A DNA stretch of 64,000 nt from NCBI GenBank assembly GCA_035578155.1, contig JAPWDM010000023.1:1798001-1862000 (forward strand), given 5' to 3'. A model generated the notes under the pieces. The model saw only the letters and a program-made list of their open reading frames with translations. It ran no database searches and was not told the DNA's origin. Below are positions 57,865-64,000 of the stretch, in pieces (the first letter of the stretch is position 1; each line of letters begins with the position of its first letter). A program made the position numbers and the translations under genes. The DNA comes from Brachynemurus nebulosus (Eukaryota > Arthropoda > Insecta > Neuroptera > Myrmeleontidae).

Positions 57865-59330
57865 ATTTGCTTTCAGTTTCGCCATTCTCTCTATTTATTC
57901 ACGGTTTTTAAGGTATTGCAAAATTTTAGTAAACTTGGTGACGTCATCAAACTAAAAACTTGATCTTTTCTCAAGTCAAGCTTTATCGAAAGTGTTTTGA
58001 ATTAGAATGATTGGTTGGATTTGGGTAATTTGAGTGTAAATTTTTCGTTTGCATTATCAAAATGACGAAATTCCCTTTAGAAACGTGACGTAATTTAGTA
58101 AGTTGTCTTTTAGTGATCTGTGATACTACAAACTTAATTTTGATAAAACTGGAAAGAACAACTTCAAAAACCTATGTATACAGGTAGCCCCCGAAGAACA
58201 CGGGTACCTTTCCCCGAATTACACGGTTTCAAACAACACGATTTTTAAGTAATTCTTTTAAGAAAAGAATAAAATGCATACATATTATCTTATCTATATA
58301 TTTTATTAAGTTACACCGGTCCTCAATGTACGCGAATATATCGGTTCCATGTGGATTTGATTTACACGAATAAAAATCGTGTCAATTGAATCTGTCATTA
58401 TAAAAGAAAAAATATTGGAAATAAAAACTACTAAAAATTTTAGAGAATTATTTTTATAATAGAAATGATAACGAATATGCAGATATTCATTGTCATATGT
58501 ACATAATATGCAGATATGTACATATTTAAATTTTGAAAATATCGTTATTTTCGATAACGAAAAGTAGGTTTTGACAGTTTCAATATGTTCCGAATACCCA
58601 CAACTTGCTTCGCTTAAGCCTTCAAAAATTTCATTATTTTTTCGCTACGACGCACCATTTACGAGATATTTACTATCAAAAGTTTACGTATACGAAAAGT
58701 ATCGAAAATCAATTTTCTTTAAAATATTCTATTAGTGGCTAAATCAGTGGGACTAATGAGCCTGAATTAATCAGTTATAATCAGTTTATGATGAGTAACC
58801 TGATAACGAAAAGTAGGTTTTTTCGCTTAAGCCTTCTTTTTGAGTTATTTTTGAGCTACGATGCACCGTTTACGAAATATTTACGATCAAAGTTTTTAAT
58901 AACTTAAAGCATCATTTATAAACAAACATACCTAATAAAAAAAACACGTACATTTTATGATAGACCGATTTCGAAGCTTATGAATGCTCAATTCCATTTC
59001 ATTTTAATTGCAGTAAATACACATTACTTATAAATGTATATGAAATGGAATTCCGTCTTTTGTAGTCTCGAACAACACGGTTTCAAAGAACACAGAACCA
59101 TTTAAGCGTGTTCTTCGGGAGATTGCTGTAATTCACTTCCAGTTTCATCACTCTATTGTTTCTTTTACAGTTTTTAATGCTGACGTCATCAGATTAAAAA
59201 AAAACTTTCTTAAATCAAGCTTTATAGAAGTGATTTGAATTTGTGTGACTACTTAATTTAGGATGATTTAACCAAATTATTTTTGTGGTCAAAAAGAGGA
59301 AATTTCTTTTTGAAAAATGACTGATTGGCT
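57865..59330 (+). repeat. Dispersed repeat R, interrupted copy
   Basis: Two units (about 57865-58140 and 59131-59330) contain TTTCAGTTTCGCCATT / TTCCAGTTTCATCACT, GACGTCATCA, TCAAGTCAAGCTTTATCGAA / AATCAAGCTTTATAGAAGTG and AATTTCTTTTTG-type segments. They are related in reverse to 11560-11965. A TA-flanked MITE (58181-59128) has inserted between them. Confidence 0.6.
58181..59128 (-). mobile_element. CAGCAATCCCCCGAAGAACAC-family MITE, copy 2
   Basis: It starts CAGGTAGCCCCCGAAGAACA and ends TGTTCTTCGGGAGATTGCTG, with TA at 58179-58180 and 59129-59130. It is in the opposite orientation to 10291-11280, and both copies share the extended inner inverted segments (ACCGTGTTGTTCGAGA type), the TATCGAAAAT block and the CGCGAATATA block. 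Length is 948 against 990 bp. Confidence 0.85.
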
Positions 59331-59561
59331 AGAAGTATTTTTTCTACGAAACCTATCTCACACTTGATTCCCAAAAGAGCATAGTTTCGATTCTAAAAAA
59401 TTCGATAAACCACACGAGTACATTTTTAGAATTAAATTTCTAAATTATAAAATTCCTTTTTTTTTAATTAAAAGCTTTTATTTAACTTGCTATGTTAGTA
59501 TGTTGGTTTAGATCAAATCTTGGAATCAAAATTTAGGCAGGTTCTAATTGAGCTAGAGGTT

Positions 59562-59879
59562 TCAAATTTTGCATACGTGTCTAAAGGGCCCCATACACGG
59601 TGAGATCTGTATCGATACCTTGTATCGATACAAATAGCGATACATATATCTGAGATTTGTATCACGTTTATTTAGCACACACACGCTGAGACTGAATCGT
59701 AAAACCTCAGTACAGATAAAAAATTTTATTAATAAAGAAATGTGCGATCTACGACGACCTGTGGCACCTGTGCTATTAGCAATTACAATACAAACATCTT
59801 TACATTTTGAATCCCGTAGACATGGGTATAATTTATACATATTAGTAAAATCTTCCCAAAAATCTCTATCTGCGGACAT
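59562..59879 (-). pseudogene. MADF-domain remnant of a Harbinger accessory gene
   Basis: The 105-codon frame begins MSADRDFWEDFTNMYKLYP then CLRDSKCKD, which matches the start of a MADF domain (W-x-D-F-x-x-x-Y-x-x-x-P-x-L-x-D). Known autonomous PIF/Harbinger transposons encode a transposase and a separate Myb/SANT- or MADF-type DNA-binding protein. After residue 28 the similarity ends and the frame runs out through the terminal repeat, so the rest has been deleted. Identification rests on one short segment. Confidence 0.6.
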
Positions 59880-60540
59880 GATTATTCAAATAAATAACAA
59901 TTATTTACTTTATTAACTGTCAAAATAAAAATGAAACCATAGTTACCATGATACTTGAGACAAGCACGATACCTGCTGATACTGATGCAGTGATACCGAG
60001 ACAGTCACATACACGACGAGATCTGTATCATGATACTGATACCTGTAAAGCGGCCCCTACACGCTCAATAATATTGCACAAAATCCGAGGTTGTACAATA
60101 TTATGGATCGTCTGTAGGTTATATTGAAGGGTTGTACAATATATTGTGCTGATCAAAAATAGTTTGAAATATATTGTGCAATGAATGAATATTGTAACGT
60201 CTGTAGGCTTTGTAGATATTATTGCGCAATACTACTTTATTTGTTTGTTATTTTGTAGTCATATTTGATAGCTATTATTTGAACCAGTATGAATTATTAA
60301 TTTGCAAGAATAATTATTTATTGCTTTGCAACATCTTTATTACTTAATATTTAAAATTAAACAACAGTTTAATTAAGTACAATTCCTACATTCAGTTTAT
60401 TGCACAAATTTCTTTAATAAAATTATTGAACTGTCTGGAGAAGCGTTCAATAAATTGCACAAGTTGATTGCACAATATTATTGAGCGTGTAGGGGCCGCT
60501 TAACATGTAGCGATACAGATCTCATCGTGTATGGGGCCCT
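59585..60540. mobile_element. PIF/Harbinger-like non-autonomous element
   Basis: AGGGCCCCATACACGGTGAG at the left and CTCATCGTGTATGGGGCCCT at the right are inverted ends with one mismatch in 20. TAA lies at 59582-59584 and 60541-60543. GGGCC-type ends with 3-bp TWA duplications are typical of PIF/Harbinger. Copy A of the host repeat has the unoccupied site. A MADF-like coding remnant and a second TAA-flanked element lie inside. Confidence 0.88.
60049..60500. mobile_element. Second TAA-flanked Harbinger-like MITE, nested
   Basis: AGCGGCCCCTACACGCTCAA and TTGAGCGTGTAGGGGCCGCT are perfect inverted ends that extend to 28 bp (TAATATTG). TAA lies at 60046-60048 and 60501-60503. The motif TTGCACAATATT / AATATTGTGCAA recurs in the interior. 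It has no ORF and is 452 bp. Confidence 0.92.
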
Positions 60541-61210
60541 TAACATTGATGACAATGCAATATTGTATAATTAGTTTTGTCCTACATTGCCCCCCCAAAA
60601 AATTGTAGATTTTTAGTCCTATGCAACTTTTTAACATTTCGAATTGTCAGATATTGTCCATTGATTTTACATTGCAATTTTTTGTTTCCATAGTTATGTC
60701 TGATTAGGATAAATTAACCGATTGAAATATAGGTAAAAAAATTACTTCTTTATTTTTTTTTTTAATTAATTGTAGTCACACTAAAGAGTAGAAAATAAAA
60801 TTAAAGTAAAAAAAATGTTTTTTAAGAAAAAGCTTTTATTTAAAAATGGGCTAAGACAAAAATAAAATAACTTTTGAGTAAAGTTTGAAGCAATATGCAA
60901 CATAATTTATAAAAGCGTTTAATCAAGCTTGGTAAGTACTGAAAAGTAAAATAGCTACACTTACATATATCCAAAACAGAAATAATTAATGATAACGCTT
61001 CAAGCTTTTATAAATTATGTTGCATATTGCTTCAAACTTCACTCAGTAGTAATTTCGTTTTTTTTAGCCCATTTTTAAATAAAAGCTTTTTTTTAAAAAA
61101 CATTTTTTTTACTTTATTTTATTTATTGTTACTACTATATTTTATTGCCATTCAAAAGACCTACAAATTAGTTGGCGGAGTAAATATTTGGTTTTTTATA
61201 TGAAATTTAT

Positions 61211-61212
<2 letters not shown>

Positions 61213-61291
<79 letters not shown>
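61213..61291. repeat. (AT)n microsatellite
   Basis: About 78 bases of alternating AT with no obvious interruption. Confidence 0.95.
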
Positions 61292-61295
<4 letters not shown>

Positions 61296-61860
61296 TAAAT
61301 AATAGATTGTGTGGTTATGTTATGAGCTAGTTAACTTATTGTTAGCTATACATATTTTATAAACTTTATTAAATTCACACAAGGCTACAAGATTTCGTGG
61401 AAAAGAATTGCGTGATTAAAATTTCTATTTCCTGTTTTAAATATAAAATATACATATGTATATTGCTCGTACGATATATAAGTTTACAACAACGTAACCA
61501 CCGGTATTACAATGAAATTAGAAGTTTTTTTTTATGTAAGTCCTACGGTCGATCATTAAGTGCTGTTTAAGGATAATTAAGCAAAAAAAAAAAATCAACT
61601 ATGGAAGAAATAATAATCTAGTGTGCGCAAAATCGTAGACAATACAATTAGGTTGGCTAGTGTGAAAGGTTGGAGTTTTATAAAGGAACTCCCAAGCTCC
61701 TGAAGTCGTCAGTCAAATTCAGCGGATACGCAAAATCAATAATTTTGAACTTTTTCCCAGTAAAAAAATCTCCAATTCTTACACTGTATCCTTTCTGTAA
61801 TACTGTAATATTATACTGTAATATTACAGTAATATTTTATACTGTAATTATACTATAATA
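61292..61860. other. AT-rich sequence, no feature recognised
   Basis: A short ACTGTAATATTACAGTAATA palindromic tract occurs near 61790-61850. No gene is seen. Confidence 0.4.
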
Positions 61861-62025
61861 ATTTCCGTTTCCTTGGCTTTATCGCTTTCATTATTGCACT
61901 TACGTAAATTTTAAAATTGCAGATTGTTTTTAGAAAAGAATAGAAGATTGATTTGTTTTCAATATAAGAATTATTTAATTTTTTAACTTTGGCTCATGAT
62001 CAGTTGTATCTGAAATAGGGTATAT
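61861..62025 (+). repeat. Dispersed repeat U, copy 2
   Basis: TTTCCGTTTCCTTGGCTTTA, AAATTTTAAAATTGCAGA, AGAAAAGAATAGAAGATTGA and ATCAGTTGTATCTGAAA align with 45860-46020 on the same strand. Function unknown. Confidence 0.7.
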
Positions 62026-62590
62026 AAACATCACTGTATTGAATAACTTATTGAAAATGTCTAATTTAAAGAAATATCGAGCTTGTTTTGTATCACTTTG
62101 TGTAGCAATACAAAAATAAATCCGGAAAGAATATTCCTCAAGATTTTGAACGTCGAAATCAGTGAAACAACCACCAATAATTTGACACTTTGACACTTTT
62201 GACATATTACCTTTATGACGTCACAAACATCGCGCTCTTTTGTAGTGCTGTTTTTAACCAAATGATATTTTTAAAAATTTTTCAAGTTTTAATTAATTTA
62301 TTATTTATTATAGTTATATCATTTTTAAAAAATTTTTCGCATCGATTATTAATATTATTTATGATATAGATTTGAAATAAAAAAAAAAATGATATTTATT
62401 TTTTATTCAAAAACCCAATTGTCTGTGTATATGAATACTTTTGAAAATGTCGTGTCTGCCACGATACGTGTCTGTGACGTTCAGTGTCTGTAGATATGAA
62501 TGAACCTTTACTGTGCTATTTGAATTATTTCCTATATGGCAAATGGTGTTATCGATATTTTTTTTTCAACAACGCATCTCCTAATCATTT
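62026..62590. other. AT-rich sequence, no feature recognised
   Basis: Overlapping minus frames near 61975-62261 have no domain. TGTCTG-type echoes occur near 62450-62490. Confidence 0.4.
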
Positions 62591-62597
62591 TAAGATT

Positions 62598-62835
62598 TTG
62601 TAGTTCTAACAACGAAATCCTTATGAATTCGTCATTGCTGTCATCGCATTAGGTGATTTACACGCACTTGATCCTTTGTAACAGTCAGTGTCGGATCTTA
62701 CACAGTTTAAGATACAGTGTCGTTTTCTGAAATTATTGAAATTTTTTAACTTATAAAAGCAAGGAATATTTTATCGCAAGAATTATGAAAAACTCTAGCT
62801 ACCGAACTACAAAATCCTTACTTAATGTATGCCTA
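62598..62835 (+). repeat. Dispersed repeat T, copy 2
   Basis: GTAGTTCTAACAACGAAATC, TTATGAATTC, CACTTGATCCTTTG, CAGTCAGTGTCGGATCTTAC and CTCTAGCTACCGAACTAC align with 36610-36930. The copies differ by many substitutions and small gaps. Confidence 0.65.
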
Positions 62836-63604
62836 ACACGCACTGGCCGAATTTTTTAAACTTCGTATACTTACAAGTTGGAACAGATTTACGCAAAATT
62901 TTAAATTTTTAGCATTATTTTTCAGGGGAATGTACCAAAAATTTCCTGTTTTCCAAAAAACATACGTGTAATTTTGCCAAACATGTCCATTTTTCTCAAC
63001 CAGTAGGCTTCCTAAACTCAACACAAAATTTTAGTGAAAATTTTTTTTATTCTAAAATCTTTCCAGTTCTAATAGTTTTAACTGGTTTTCATCATTTTTT
63101 TCCTACCAAACGTTTTTTTTTATACTAACGTGCTGGACCAAATGGTCGTATCTCAACTCCTCAAAAAAATATCGATTGTAGATTTAATTTATTATTCAGT
63201 TTTGCCAAATATTCACATTCGTGGGAAAACAAAAGAAAATAATTTTTTTGTGCAAATGTATTTTGATCTAGCACGGCAATATAATTTTAATATGTAATAC
63301 TAATAGTAATAAAATACATAAATTTAATATCCGAAGATAGATGTGTGGTGATAGACCCCCAAATATCGATAGGGCCTCTTTCTTTTATAATACCACAAGG
63401 TCATTTATACAACTAAACTACTAAATTCTATTTCTCACATATAAAAATACTACATATACGTATATATCATGTATTGTTGATAAAAGATGGAGAATTATTT
63501 TTAATATCAACTTACATAAGACGTACATATTTACATATTTAGTACATATATCTACTATATAAAAGCTGTATACATACTGCTACCCGTGGTATAGTAGTTT
63601 TCAA
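62836..63604. other. AT-rich sequence, no feature recognised
   Basis: TCTACTATATAAAAGCTGTA at about 63550 resembles a Helitron 5' end but no matching 3' end is seen. No gene. Confidence 0.4.
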
Positions 63605-63715
63605 TAAAAGTGAATCACCGGTCCCTCAATTTACGCGAATATCCGTTCCACGCACGGGGATTCAGTTTACGCGGATAAAAAATCGCGTAAATTGAATCCG
63701 TCATTGTCCCTAGAA
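63605..63715. repeat. Relic of the GGTCCTCAATnTACGCGAATAT repeat
   Basis: ACCGGTCCCTCAATTTACGC followed by GAATAT, TTCAGTTTACGCGGATAAAA and GTAAATTGAATCCGTCATT matches internal segments of the MITEs at about 11063-11165 (reverse) and 58310-58400 (forward). Here it occurs without the CAGCAATCC-type ends, so it is probably a separate element that once inserted in that family, or a donor module. Confidence 0.6.
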
Positions 63716-64000
63716 TCATACGTACTCGTCAAAACGACGAACGAACTTCTCTACCTGCTCCAATACTACAACTTGTCGGTGCCTGCTTGCTGTGAAACTT
63801 CTGTTATCTAATTTATTTGTTATTATAACACATAAGACGTATAAATTTTGTTTATAGCTATTGTCGTTTTTTTTATACTGAAATAGTGTGCGTCAAAAGG
63901 ACGACGATGTATGATTAACCCATATTTTTTTTTAAAGATTTTGTACTCCACATATAAAAGTTTTCCTAATTGTTCTAAAATTTATTAAAGATATGCATGT
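63716..64000. other. Window end, no feature recognised
   Basis: No gene or complete repeat is seen before the sequence stops. Confidence 0.4.

Larger units (their letters stand above)
59467..61110 (+). repeat. Dispersed stem-loop repeat S, copy B (with nested elements)
   Basis: It aligns with copy A at 28717-29320 on both sides of the insertion at 59585-60540. Its 3' part is a more complete inverted repeat: the arm at about 60812-60916 (AAAGCTTTTATTTAAAAATG ... TTTATAAAAGCG) pairs with 61004-61095. The loop (about 60917-61003) is inverted relative to copy A. No ORF. Confidence 0.82.

Noticed and set aside
63548..63600. Possible Helitron from TCTACTATATAAAAGCTG
   Set aside because: No CTAG/CTRR end with a preceding hairpin is seen close by; the phrase alone is not enough.

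Overview
The window reads as AT-rich, non-coding, repeat-dense nuclear DNA from an animal, most likely an insect. The evidence is the set of transposon families (an intact Jockey-type LINE, a mariner with DD34D spacing, TTAA-flanked piggyBac-like MITEs, TA-flanked mariner/pogo-like MITEs, hAT MITEs, a short Helitron with insect-type ends, and a MULE relic), the abundance of A/T homopolymers and (AT)n runs, and the lack of any operon-like coding. A hemipteran such as an aphid relative is plausible from general familiarity, but the sequence does not prove it. I found no host protein-coding gene, tRNA, rRNA or CRISPR array. The only long open frames are the two ORFs of the LINE.

Layout. 1-9 kb: a TA-flanked MITE (1145-2386), a 74-bp minisatellite with CCTAA-like cores (5501-5862), a ~1 kb foldback (6753-7735) and a microsatellite-bearing Helentron-like element (8575-9112). 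9-22 kb: a run of separate MITEs (10291-11280 TA type; 13447-14511 with 8-bp repeats; 16975-17822 and 19825-20668 TTAA type; 18523-19081 hAT) and a 415-bp Helitron (21394-21808). 22-29 kb: a TA-type MITE (21971-22873), then a decayed MULE (22972-28558) split by a full-length, apparently intact Jockey-type LINE on the minus strand (24108-28423). 30-33 kb: a broken mariner whose transposase 3' end is interrupted by a 1.48-kb palindrome with a 3-bp TAA duplication. 35-48 kb: more MITEs, including a hAT MITE with a perfect 8-bp duplication (39112-39584) and two pogo-like elements, one carrying a hAT-like and the other a piggyBac-like insertion. 49-51 kb: a TTAA element that appears to hold two TA-flanked MITEs, followed by a near-perfect hairpin. 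51-64 kb: further MITEs, ending in a three-level nest at 59.5-61.1 kb (a stem-loop repeat, holding a Harbinger-like element with a MADF remnant, holding a second TAA-flanked element).

How the parts relate. Apart from the LINE, most elements look non-autonomous and would depend on transposases encoded elsewhere. The nesting gives a relative order of insertions, and two paralogous repeat copies inside the window act as empty-site or orientation controls. No novel gene system was found. The most interesting material is structural: long palindromes, a loop inversion between paralogous stem-loop copies, a MADF fragment inside a Harbinger-like MITE, and internal modules shared between MITEs with different ends. 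Family assignments rest on terminal repeats and target-site duplications read by eye, so they are inferences unless a protein domain is named.
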